A stretch of 64,000 bases of DNA from Euwallacea fornicatus (taxonomy: Eukaryota; Arthropoda; Insecta; Coleoptera; Curculionidae), in contig NC_089563.1 in the NCBI RefSeq assembly GCF_040115645.1, positions 310,001 to 374,000 on the forward strand, in the 5' to 3' direction. A program made the translations under genes and the position numbers. The notes under the pieces are model-generated. The model did no database searches. It saw nothing but the letters and a program-made list of their open reading frames with translations, and was not told the origin of the DNA. Of the stretch, positions 23,561-35,602 are shown one piece after another; position 1 is the first letter of the stretch; each line of letters opens with the position of its first letter.

Positions 23561-26502
23561 ACTTATTAAATCAGGGGTTTAATCTGCGGTGGTACTCCAT
23601 ATGAATTTGACAATTTTTAATTTAATTTTTAAAACGCAAAGTAAACGGTTTTTCGACAACATCAAATCATAATGTTCTCAATACATTTACACCTTTGTCA
23701 CTCGACTTCTCTAATTGAAATTAAGCACAAATGAGTAATAAACCCTAGGATAATAATATAAAGATCACTGCCAATACCCTTATTAAAAATAAGTTACATA
23801 GGCAGATTTCCATCTCGAGGGTACCCCACTATAACTCGAACCTTTTACCTTGAAAACCAACGTTAGTAGCATTTTTATGAGTTTTCCAACTTTGTAATTT
23901 TTCATGATATACAAGTCTAGATCGCTTTATAATACCCTTTGTATTTACTATGTAAATAATACTTGCAAGTTATAGCTTTTAGGGAATACCGGTACATTTT
24001 CGAGGTAATGACCCGCGAAATATGCAAATCTTGAGATTATTCATATGGAGAATACGTAATAATATACAGAAATTTCGAAAGAAAAATGGATTTGCGTATA
24101 TTCAGATAATGTATCTATGATGGATATTTAATATCTCTTTAATTAAACATTTTGTTATTGATCTTATTGTATTTTATAATGTGTACAGTTAATTTAAACG
24201 GTTTGGTTATACGTGTCCTTGCCATGCAAGAATTTATTTCAAACGTTAGAGGAATGGATATCGTTCTGTTACAATTTAAGATGTTTAATGTACCTATAAG
24301 TGTATATAAATGTGAATCGTAAAGAGGTTTCGTTTTCTTGGATATTTGTATGGCAATATAAGTTGATGGTTCGTTTCGAAATATAAGTCATTACTGTATT
24401 AGAGACGTTCCTGGTGTCAATAAAACAAACTTCCTTCCAAAGGTGTAAAAATTCGTCGATATTTGATGAATTGTATATAAATGAACAATAGTGGAACGTC
24501 TGTTAAAATCGCACATTAAGTTTTATTAAATCCATAACAAACAGGATCTAAAGCGTGCGATTTTAAATAATTCCTTTATGTGTCGTAATCATAAACTCAT
24601 AGAATCATAAAGTCGCATTTTGTGTAATAATTTGCAGTGCTAATTAACAGCGTGTTTGTTTTTGGATACTTTAGAAATGCACACATTGATCCTATTAAGA
24701 AAGAACGTCTTTAAAGGTCGCTATACTAATATTATATATATGAATGCGAGATTCTACGGCCTGGAAGATTTCACAGTGTGTTGTATTCCTACAGCAATGG
24801 TGTTTGCTTTAATACCTATTAACACTCCTATTCATAGTCACAACCAGTAAAGAAAATAGAAAATTTCGTCAACGCGCTGAAGATTAGATCTATAGGGTGT
24901 GGAAAAATCATAGCTTGATTTCTCCCTTCTGGAAAAAGAGGTGCGCAAATTCTTTAGATTCTTCTAATAACCATAGGCCGACAAAAAAATGTTCCAAAAT
25001 CTATCCTTTTCATGTTTTTGAGTTTTTACGGTATTTAGTGCAAATTTCTTAGGGTGAATATATTACAATTGCCGTGCAATAAAATTGGTGTTAAAAATCT
25101 GAAAGACGAGTAAATAATCTTTGGAAGTCACACCATCTTTAGGTTCCCTAACTTTTTATGCGCCAAATAAAAGTTATAGCTTTGTAAATATTCAACACGA
25201 ATTCAGGTGTCGCATGAGGTGCGTCCTAAGAAGAGCAATATCCATAACAAATTAGAGCTAAATGTCCCATAACCTCTAGAAGCTGTAACACCCCGTCTCA
25301 TTTTTACTATTAACATTTATAATTTTTCACGTTTCTTATTTGATTTGGGCCAAATATAGAAATTATTGTTTTAGTCTCGATGTACTCAGAAAATCTCAGC
25401 TACCATCGCTGAAGGTTCAGAAAAGTCAAAGCTGAAACTAACTAGATGATAACGGATAGTAATAAGAGTGTGTAAAAGGGGCACAAAATCAGAGAGGAAA
25501 TGCATAACTATCGATTTTAGTTTAGTATTTTCGTTTGTTTTCTTCCTACTTCGAAACAAATTTTCGTTTTTCAATTGATTTAAGAGTAAAAATCTAGTTT
25601 GGCGATCACAAATTATGAAGCGATATCTTAGAAAACTTATTTAGACTTGTATATATATATAACTGAAATTGCCCGAAGTTCACTTAAAGACTAGATAGAT
25701 TCGTATCCTGAGTGAGGTACCAAAATCAAATTCTCTATTTCTTGTCATCGAAGCTTTTATCACACAAAGCCAAATGGCGTTATAACTTCTAACGCACGTG
25801 ACGCAGCATAAACCGAAAATGTCCATAATAAGGTGTTTTCGTTGGCACATTTACCTGCTTTTACTTTCACGAAAACCCGAGAAACTTTACCTTTAAGAAC
25901 TATTACAATAACAGAGATACGTATCTTAAAGTCAATTTTTCATTCTCTTCCAAAATTTCTATCTTTCACATGCACGGACCTACGCATAATTTCTTCGTTT
26001 TAAAAGCGAAATTATCTTAAAATTTGCCTTCCAAATTACAATCTCTCATAGTCTTTTTCGAAGCGGAAATTCTAATATTGGAATTTCAACAAATTTGAAT
26101 AAGACATGTGGCTAAAATCAACGCAGAAAAAATCGTGTTTTTACTTATAAAATTTCGTGGAAAACTGGATATACAGAGCGTTCCCCGTACGCTCTGTGTC
26201 GTTTTTAGCGGTTTGGGGAAAATTGCAAAATAAGACGAAATTGTGAGAACGTATTAATTGAAAAAATGGTGTTTCAGAATTTCTGAATTTTATTTCTTAT
26301 ATATACAAATTTCTGACTTCTAGTGAATTAGTAAACATTGGGAGCATGTCGGAATACCCTGAATTCTGATTGCACATTATCAATTTCCTTATTTTTTCTT
26401 TGCTTTTTTTCTGTGAGCTCACCCACAAATTTTCGTAAGTAAGGAATAACTTGTCAATCTAATCAACATTTTTACTCATTTTTCCGGGTTTGAAGCCGTT
26501 GT

Positions 26503-26959
26503 TTAAGTTAATTTTTTTCTAACGTTTTCTCCACAGCTGCTGTAGACAGTGTCGAAGGCAATGGGGCAAGTGATCTCCCATACGTCCCGGTCGTATCCGA
26601 AGTAACAGTTCAATGGACCGTCATATTTATACGTAGATCATATGCACGGTCACGCATTCTTATCGTAGAACAAAATTCCGAAGCTCTTCAGATTGTAATT
26701 TTTCTGGAACACACCGTGTAATAATGGGCCAGAATAAATTTGTTGATATTAGGTCGACCAATAGATTACTGAACGAAATATGTAAAAACGACACTATGCA
26801 AGCAACTACCTGTAGATAGTTATCGCTGTAATTGGCTTTTAGCTCTGGTGTGAGGACCAAATTATGGACGTTCCACTCAAAGTTTAAAGGCAGCATAAAA
26901 TTCCTGTTAGTATCGAAATAATGGCTGGAAGCTGATGCGCTGTCCAGATTCCATGGAAA
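26503..26959 (-). pseudogene. Two-exon coding relic of an unrecognised, Cys-containing protein
   Basis: Minus strand. A first exon-like segment 26959-26810 (exactly 50 codons, after CATAG and before a CAG|GTAGTT donor) reads SASASSHYFDTNRNFMLPLN ... LVLTPELKANYSDNYLQ. After a 106-bp intron with a TTCCAG acceptor, segment 26703-26503 continues in phase: NYNLKSFGILFYDKNA, TGA, PCI, TGA, STYKYDGPLNCYFGYDRD, VWEITCPIAFDTVYSSCG, then a TAA stop. The two in-frame TGA codons (26650-26652 and 26638-26640) are each one C-to-T change from CGA. I do not recognise the family. Upstream exons would lie above 26959 and were not established. It could also be chance. Confidence 0.4.
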
Positions 26960-29929
26960 CTATGCTCCTGCTAAACTTGCCAACGCTTCATTAATTTGGT
27001 CTTAAAGGGCCCTCAGTAGATTAAATCACCAATTAAAGAAAATGTCGAACTCCTTGATTTACGACCAAAATGCAGGATTTATAAACTGAACAAGAAATCT
27101 AGACTTCAGATAGTCAACGTTCAGTAACGTAGTCCAGACAAGTTTGTTGTGGTAATAAAGGCGACCGATCTCCAAACAATTTTTCCCCGGCGATCATCGC
27201 AATGAACTACTAGCGGTCTGTTGGGAGAAAGTAGAGATATATATTTGAAGTAAATATCTCAACAAGTGGAGGAGAAGAATTTTCAAGGTATTTTTTAATA
27301 CGCGCCTGTGAAATAACGCTTCTTGGCAAACTGATTTTGTTTTGCGATTTTACCACACTCTAAAGGTCACCAAGATACCCACTATCAAAAAATTACCTTC
27401 TCAAATATCAATCTCGTTGTGTGTTGCAATACAACCAAAAAATCTTCCATAAGCTCCTAATCTCCAACCTTTGCGGCCTATCGCCTAAGTAGTAAATGTG
27501 GCTATAGAGAAATAAATCTGTACGATATATTTATTACATTAGAAAAAGTATGCGCTGTGGAGAGAGATATAATACTCTAGTCAATTTTATGTTTTGTCAA
27601 TTTTAGAAACTGTAGTCGGATTTGTTATTTCTAGAACGATGTAACGAGACCACTGCTGCTAGAAGATGCAATCCACTAGATATGGGACATGTATTAATGA
27701 CTGACATCATTCAGTAAATTTTAATGCGAAGAAAAGAAACATATCAGTCATGACTGAAATTGAAATATCATTAGTAGAGCTGTAGATGAGACCCATAATG
27801 AATTATATATGGAATGAGTATTTAATGTGCATTGATGTAACAGCGAACATACATGAAGGAAGTGGCAGTTCTGATGGCAAATAAAAATGCGGTCACGATA
27901 CGCTTGCCGCAGTCATTAATATTTGACCATATTAAAAGTGAAACTAGTGCGTAAATGGATTTTTACTTGATGAGTATTTTGGTGCAATTTTCACCTATCA
28001 GGAAATTTTCTAAAACGTCAGGCAAAGATATCATTTCCAGGGGACTAACTAACGAATGCAAGTGTATGCTGTATGGACATATCATTAATAGTGTTTATAC
28101 TTTTCCTAATGATGGCATTAATGTCTGAAGTGTGTACAATACAATGACCATGTTACCATTTTATTTTGTAAATGGCTTTTCTGGACGCGTGTTCTTGAAT
28201 GTACCATCAACATGCAAACTTTAAGGTATATTTTACGAACATTCCACTAATTTTTACTCGAAACGCTATGCGCGGATATTCTTTAGAATATATTCACGAA
28301 GTTTCCCAACGCAATTTGCTTGCATCATCCGATCGAGGTATTCCCGCTTGATAATTATTGTTTATAAAATTTCTTTGGCTGTTTGCATTACATAAAGTTC
28401 GCATATAAATCGATTCTCTCTATCCAATGTCGGTTTCAATTTCTGCTCATCCGAAAAAGATCACTTTGTACAACGAATAGACGCTTAGTTGCTTTGCTCG
28501 AAATCAACACCAATCATCACTACTTCTTTGTTCCATCAATGCGATTATTAATAGTTAAATTTTACCATAATAATAGACAATAAATCTATACTAAATAGGT
28601 ATCTGATCTCTTCTGAGCTTCATCCATTATAAAGTAGTGTGGGAAATGTTATGAAAATATTTTAAGGACGGTTAAGACACAATTTTTGGTACGGAACCGC
28701 TTTGAAACTTCAAGTTTACATATCAGTGTGTGTGCTGAGTAAACTAATCAGGAAAAGATCGTTAGTCGGTGGTTCCGTAACGAAAATTCACATACCTAAA
28801 GACATGAATGTTTATAATAAACTAATTATCAGTATTTAAGATAGCTTTTCAAACGGCTAGACCCTCCTAAAATGTACTTAATAACAAATTAATTAATAAA
28901 CCATTGAGTTGAGCAATAAATGGGGTTTTATTTGCACAAAATCCTAACGAAATTGCTGCGAAATCGGAGAATAAATCGCCTCAGTTCGAGCAAGATGTGG
29001 AACAAAACCAATTCAGAACACAGCAAAACGAGAGGAAAAATTGTCGGGTTAGAGAAACTTTGGAAGAAAATCCATTGTTGGGAAAATGCCCAACATCTTC
29101 ACTCACTAATAAACTTCTTTTTATGTTGCCAACGTAAACCCTTATTAATCACCCTTAAGGGCAGTGTTTACATCAGTCAACTGCATACACATCCCACGCT
29201 CATAACTCTTCTCACCCATCATTTTCCTCACACCTTCATGGCACCGTATTGATAAGCAATTCTTAGTCCTCAGCATTAATAATTCACATTAATTGGTATG
29301 ACTATGAGGTGGTAAAAATATAAATGGATAACATGAGGTTCACATTCGGTAGGAAAAATTGAGATTTGGATAAGTCTCATAGAATCTTTCACACAACACG
29401 CAACGCCTCTTCAACATCTCTCCTATTCTCTTGTTAACTCCTACAGTCTTAGTAGGATCCCTCTACTGCGCTCAATTCACATCTCAGTTGCCCTGTTCAA
29501 GGAAAAACTCCAAATCATAAAAGTTTCTTAATATTCGGTGATCGCTTGTGTTTTTCTAGTTTGCTCTAATTTACAATTTGTTATGACCTTTGTCACTTGT
29601 AAAATAATATTGAAAATTTAGTGAGACAAATACAAGTGTGTTTTATTCTGTATTGGTTCAGTGCCAAATAAGCTGTGGTCCTTCGAACAAAATTAAAAGC
29701 TACACAAAACAGATACAGTTCACCTTGGCACTGTCAACCAACTGTGCCCCCCTTGTGTCTGGGGTGAGACAGCAAAGAATACGATCATACTTGCCCCGTT
29801 CATCCATATCATTTGAGTAAAATAGAAAATTGTAGAAAAACAGTTTCGGGTCGGGTTTTTTTTTTAATTAATATTTGTTACAATCTGTCCCAGAAAAACA
29901 GTAGGGACATTCAGAAACATTTCGATTGA

Positions 29930-30540
29930 AAATAAAACTGATCTATAGGGATGACTGTCAGCACAGTTATCCAACTATGTATAATCGAGCCGATCACAAA
30001 GCTCCAGAGTGTTCACTCTGTTCAATCTGTTTGAGTAGAGGGCCGAGTCCAGGAGGTTTATGGCTAGGTGGTCGGGGTGACTGTCCAGCCGGCACATGTA
30101 TTCTTTGGTGCGGTCTTGGAGTTCCTTTCGGATCATCTTTACATTTAAGTTTTGGTGTAATGTGGTATTGCTAACGTACCATGGAGCATTAGCTAACGTG
30201 CGCAGGGTTTTTGATTGAAATCGCTGTAGAATATCGACATTCGAGCCACTGGCTGTTCCCCAGAGCTGTATCCCGTACGTCCACATTGGTTTAATGATGC
30301 ATTTGTAGATCGGCAATTTGTCATTTAGGCTCGGTTGTGAGCGATGCCCGATAAGCCAGGTGGACTTTTGATGGTAAGATTTAGCTGGGTTCGCTTCGCC
30401 TGTATGTGCTTTTTCCATATGAGTCTGCGATCTAAGTGCATACCGAGGTATCGGGTCGGGGCCAATGGGATAAAATTAAGGCAATTTAGATTGCTAGAAA
30501 TTAAATTGTGAACAATTACTTCGACTTTATGAAACATTTT
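29930..30540 (-). mobile_element. 5'-truncated jockey-type non-LTR retrotransposon (reverse transcriptase C-terminus)
   Basis: Minus strand, in two frames separated by a frameshift near 30400. One frame gives FIPLAPTRYLGMHLDRRLIWKKHI and the other gives IYKCIIKPMWTYGIQLWGTA, followed by LQRFQSKTLRTLANAPWYVSN and a stop at 29975. The pattern 'YLG..LD..L.W..HI' followed by 'Y...I.P...YG..LWG.A...N...Lq..Q.k.lR.i..aPw' is the C-terminal region of jockey-clade reverse transcriptases. Only the 3' end is present, as expected for a 5'-truncated LINE insertion. Confidence 0.85.
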
Positions 30541-30729
30541 AAAGGAAATCCGGTCACTTTAGGTTACTGGAAATTCGTGGAAACACTTAAATGAAAAGTA
30601 TAAAAGATTTTTTAGCTCCGCAACAGCGAGTCAGATGATAGGTGAGGTCATTGTAAGAAAAAAAAATCATATGGACATGTCCGATTTCAATCATTTAGGG
30701 ATTTAGAAAATTTCGAAGTTGTCTACATA

Positions 30730-32425
30730 TACTGGGTGACATATTACAGAAAAGAGAACACCTCGTAAAAATGATTTTATTTTAATCATTTTTAGTATGC
30801 ACGTTCTTTAGGCTCATCCCAACTACCTCGCGGTGAATCTCTTGGATTCCTTTAAATATTCCAGTAGACGGAACAGACATAACCCACTGGAGCTTAGCGA
30901 CAGGTTCGACCTCTGATAGGAGGGGACTAAGATGTTAGTCACCCTTCAACCCTTCCTTTTCTTTTCATTTTTAGTTTCTAGTTTCGTTTTTTCTTTTCTG
31001 CAAGAATAGTTGCTTATTGTCCATATAATCTAAATTAGGATAAATTTTAACTTGTAAAAATAAACAAAAAAAAATGTTCTTTACGCTAAACAAATATTCC
31101 ATTAAAAAATTGAATAAATTTAATTGTTAAAAACCAAAGAAAAAATTAATAATTGTGTTAGTCCTCGGCGGTATTTTATACATTTCCGTACAAGTCTAGG
31201 CATGGATCTAAAGAGGTGATTGATGTCCTCTTGGGGGATCTCATTGCAGACTAACTGGACAACATAACATAGCGCCGCTAGGGTGTGTGGAGGATGGAGT
31301 AAATTATTCAACTTTCTACCTACAATATCACATACATGTTTAATTGGTGAGAGGTCTGGAGATCGAAGTGGCTAAGGTAGAAAATTGATTGCATTTTGTT
31401 GAAAGAAGTCCAGAGTCTCTCTAGCCACAGGTGGTCGTGAATTGTTCTGCTGGAGACGTGTATTAACACGAGTTTCCACTTAAAGCACGAGATGAGGTTC
31501 CAGGACTTCTTGGGTGTGTCGTTGGGTTGTCATACTGCCTCTAACGAAAAGTAAAGTGACCTGTTACCATATGCAATAGCAGTCCAACCCATTACCCCGA
31601 CAGTCTGGTGAACATGCCTCTGTATTGTGAACTAAGGATCTCGTCTTACACCTTGTCTTCTTCTAACTCTTGCTCGACTATCATACATACCCAATCAGAA
31701 TCTCGATTTATCACTAAACACGATATTATCCCATTCTAGATTCTAATGTATTCGTTCTTTGCACCACTTCAGTCGATTCTGACGATTATTTAAGGTGAGG
31801 GATAACACAAGATGGGGACAGTAGAAAATCAGTCCGAAACTTCGTATCCAGCAATAAATGGTTCGGCTTCCAGTGGGTCAAACTCAGCAAACCATTGATT
31901 CGCCATCCACCTCGACGAAACGAACTTATCTTTTAGGGTCATAATTCGAAAGCTGTGATTTTAGTATTCTGTAGTTCTTCGGAATTGTCCGGTACCTCCC
32001 CTTCTGCCCGTTTGCTCTTCTTGGAACTATGTTTGACAACATCTCACTATAGTGTTTACAGTATAGTTCAATTTAGTGGCGATTTCCCTAAATGACCGAC
32101 CAACCTCTTGTAGACCCATAAATTCGACCTCTCTCAAACTCGGTCAATTGATGAAAATTTCGCTGCATTCCGCGTTTAGGAATATTAGATTAATATAAAA
32201 GCGCATTATATACCAATAAATGATATTTGGCAGCCATATTGTTGATATTTTATTGGAATTTTTATAATAAAAAAAACTAAAATTCCCGACAACTCGTAAA
32301 TACGTTGATAAATATAGTTGAAAATTTTATCGTTTTTTGTGTCCCTATATATAAACATTTATACCAAAAATTATTTAAACAAAACCATTTTTACAGGGTG
32401 TACTCTTTTCTGTGTCACACAGTAT
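30730..32425 (-). mobile_element. Dead Tc1-like transposon
   Basis: The left end TATACTGGGTGACATATTACAGAAAAGAGAACACC at 30728 is inverted at 32387-32425 (GGTGTACTCTTTTCTGTGTCACACAGTATA). The interior reads, on the minus strand, as a badly decayed Tc1-type transposase: LTEFERGR near 32140 (first HTH), and IPQEDINHLFRSMPRLVRKCI at about 31170-31240. The latter is the C-terminal 'IPQEDI..LI.SMPRRC..VI' signature. The length of 1.7 kb suits a full Tc1 element. Confidence 0.78.
31120..32170 (-). pseudogene. Decayed Tc1-like transposase
   Basis: The start region near 32165 reads FHQLTEFERGRIYGSTRGWS and, after a frameshift, FREIATKLNYTVNTIVRC, a Tc1 paired-like HTH. The end near 31120-31311 reads NEIPQEDINHLFRSMPRLV. 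Between them only isolated fragments can be followed and there are many stops. Confidence 0.6.
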
Positions 32426-32879
32426 ATTATCTATTTATTACTAAACATTATTATGTTATAATGTCGATTCACTCTCATGGCCACACCGATATCTCGACAT
32501 AAATCCTTTGGATTTCTATCTATGGGGTCATATGTAAGAAATTAAACAAAGAGGCTATTAATATAAAAGGTTAGTTGTTTGATAGAATATAGACGGTTGT
32601 TGCGAACATAAGAAATCGTCCAAATAAGTTGATTCAGGTGAAAACTTCATTACTTAATCGTTGTAAAGCATGTATTCTTATAGAAGGAGGATATTTTGAG
32701 CAACTGCTATGATTTTTCAATGTTAACTGTCTCATTTGCGTAACTACTATTAATGAATAAGTAATGTGCAGATACTTTGAAGTCCTCTAAATCCTTAAAT
32801 AGTAGAAATCGGATAAATATCTATATGTAGTATCGGGATTCAATGGGATATCAATTCCAATACTAGAGTAGATATGGGA

Positions 32880-33205
32880 TGGTGGTTATACCTACGAAAG
32901 AAATCACAGTTCAAGAAACAAAAGCTGTAAGTGTGCGTTTATTAACTAAAGATAGAAGAACAAAAGGAAGAAGAGCAAACGGACCGAGGCCTGTCTCTTC
33001 TCAGTTCGTCGTTTCTGGGACTGCCCAGGTCAGCCTCTTCCTTTTTCCAACTCCCTTAACTGCTACCTGTCTTTCTGGGTTTCTCACCACCACTTGGTCA
33101 CACCCGGGCACCAGATGTCCAGAGGATCATCACTCTAATTGTCTTAACATAATGTCTTTAAGGATGGTGACGCGGCATTGTGAAATGGAAAGAACGGATA
33201 CATAA
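32880..33205. other. Locally GC-richer segment with no assignable product
   Basis: 32960-33180 is richer in C and G than its surroundings and is open in more than one + frame. One frame contains VRRFWDCPGQPLPFSNSL. No splice sites or domain could be assigned. It may be a relic of a transposon or retrotransposon. Confidence 0.25.
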
Positions 33206-33338
33206 ATTTAAGAAAATGTCGATGGTCAACTGAATTATGACCTGGCTTTGTGATCCTACATATATGAAGTTCTTTTCTTAAAGTGACCTCATTTTCCATC
33301 TGCCTCACTTTGTCAGTTAAATAAAAAAATCACCTTAT

Positions 33339-34319
33339 ATAGAGGGTGCATTGTATTAGTAGGCTAATCATCTAACTGAAGGTTCCTTATGCGAAAATAA
33401 TTAGATTTTCCTTATAGATTTTTTTTCTTTTGTGGTTTATACTCATTAGGTAGGGTGTTGAAATTAGTAAAAAGAATCATATTTCCTATGATTTTGGTTA
33501 AAAAAAAATTGGAGAAACCATAAGGAAAATGGAAGGTCGTTTACAAGTTTTCCCTCATTTTTTTTTGTGCAAGTTAATGGGGCATTTGTTTAGTTATTAA
33601 AATTATTTGTTTCTTTATCTGGATTTTTTCATTCTTGTAAAGTTCTGATTTGCAACTGACTTCAAAAGATATTTCAACTTATTGCCCCCATTATTTATTT
33701 ATTTAATTAACCACATCAAAAAGATGAAATTTTACAAATTGTCGATGAAAATTCGAGTATTACCACGAGAGTAATTGTTTTTCAAATGGAAAATCAAGGC
33801 ATTAATAAGTACAACGTACACCAAGCACAAAATGTCAATAACGTGTGTTATGGCACTATATAGTAGATATAAATAAAAATGGGAGCTACATATTGGGAGG
33901 CAATAAGCTGAAACATCTTCTAAAGTAAGCAACAAATCAAAACTTTACGAGCATGAAGACATTCAGCTAAAGAAACAACTAATTTGAATAACTAAACAAA
34001 TGCATCATTGGTGTGCATAAAGGAAATTAGGGGGAAACGCGTACAAGTCCTCCCATTTTCCCCACGGTTTCTACAATTTTTTTAACTCAATTCATAGGAA
34101 ATGTGTACCTAATTGAATTATACATCATTGCACAATTTCATTAAAATATGGTAAGAAACACCCAGGGTATTTAGCAAAAGTAATTTTTTTCTAACTTCAA
34201 CACCCTGTGTAGTAAGTAAAAAGCTCCAAAGAAAAAGCGCAATAAAAAAAAAATAGTTATTTTCCCATAAGAATTCACAGGTTAACGAATTGAGCTACTA
34301 ATACGAGACACCCTGTATA
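33339..34319. mobile_element. MITE with about 250-bp diverged TIRs and doubled termini
   Basis: The left arm from AGAGGGTGCATTGTATTAGTAGGCTAA (about 33340) is inverted at the right end TTGAGCTACTAATACGAGACACCCTGTATA (34290-34319). The inner motif TAGGGTGTTGAAATTAG at about 33452 pairs with CTAACTTCAACACCCTGTG at about 34195. The arms continue through TTTCCTATGATTTTGGTTAAAAAAAAATTGGAGAAACC and its inverse near 34065-34110. There is no ORF of note. Confidence 0.75.
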
Positions 34320-35602
34320 GTGAAAACAATGTGGTTTTTTTTATATGTATTTAGTTTTAGGTTGTTTTTAAAACATTTTAAAAACAAATTGTTTTAAAGA
34401 TAACAACTATGATTCAGAATACCAGAAATCATAAAAAGTCTCCACTTAGAAAATACAATAATTGGTCAGGTTAAAGGAGGTTTTGATACAAAATTAGATC
34501 CATCCGAGTAAGTTGTTAATTGGGTAAAACCAAGGGGGAATTATGAGATTTTCAAAGCGTTTCTTTTAGTGCATAATGCTTCTGTTTCTTAATAAGAACT
34601 TATTTGGACAAAATTTACATATTTTTTGACAATAAAGAATAATATAAAATAGAAAGTACGTATACGTCTATTGTTTCCTTAAGCAAGCTTACTATAGTTG
34701 AACATATGTACCTACTTACTATATTACATGGCAATATTTATTAATTTTATTCATTTATTACCATATATTAATTATTCCATATCTTATTTTTATTACATTA
34801 TATACAGGGCTGTTCATTAGTGCGTTGAAGTTCGATATCTCAGTAAATATGAGTTTTACAAGGAAATATTTTATATAAAATTTTTGGGCTATTAAGAGGT
34901 ATCTATTTTAAAATTATTTTCAAATGTACAGGGTCCGTCATAAAAGTGTGGTAGTATCAGCTATGTTTTTCTAAATAGGTTCCCCCAATTTTTTGTCATT
35001 TTTGGATTTATCGTCAAATTTTAAGATCAGGTTATGTAAAAGCCCTTATGTAAAAAAGTTGACCATTTCCGAATTATTTGGGAAAATTCTAAAATTTCGA
35101 TAGCTGCAAGGTTTCACGGAAATCGGTACTGTGCCCTAACCGTTGTGAATGTCGGACTAGGTCTTGCGAGACTCCAAGAGGACCTAATAAGCTAAGACCT
35201 ATTTTTATTAAAAAAAAAAAACATTTCCATAACCTGCTAAATAAACCTCCTAATTTGCATGATTTCAAACCCCAATAACTTGCTTATCTCAAATGGAATA
35301 TCCCAATTTTCTGGACGGCGTCGTGTTTAGAATCCGAAAACTTACAATTTTTATTAGCATTACCCTATTTCTAAACCCAGCCATTTCTAAATTCCCGATA
35401 ATTTTCCCTTTTTGGCTTCTAAATAAATCAAGTCAAACCGCTGACGTCATCATAGGCAAATGTTACGCAATGTCCAGTAACGTCCAGTTTCATTTTGACA
35501 TTTTTCATACTTATCGATGGTTGTACAATCAATTTGTTTTCGGAACCGCACGTTAATTCTAATGTATTTTTCGTTAATATTACCATTTTAATTAGTAAGT
35601 AT

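Larger units (their letters stand above)
20769..29929. other. Gene-poor intergenic stretch
   Basis: Apart from the two diverged repeats at 21.3-22.0 and 22.7-23.6 kb and the pseudogene-like relic at 26.5-27.0 kb, I see only AT-rich sequence. It contains short random ORFs such as 24656-24850 and 28920-29252 that lack domain, splice or codon support. No tRNA or other structured RNA was recognised. This is consistent with intergenic DNA between syd-1 and the lipase. Confidence 0.5.

Noticed and set aside
26155..26210. GATATACAGAGCGTTCCCCGTACGCTCTGTGTC as a transposon end
   Set aside because: It is a short local hairpin (ACAGAGCGT...ACGCTCTGT) without long arms or a partner; too small to call an element.
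28920..29252. 110-codon + strand ORF in the intergenic stretch
   Set aside because: No domain, no codon-like composition and no splice context; length is within chance for this sequence.
29638..30174. + strand ORFs overlapping the LINE fragment
   Set aside because: The minus-strand reading matches jockey reverse transcriptase, so the plus frames are shadows.
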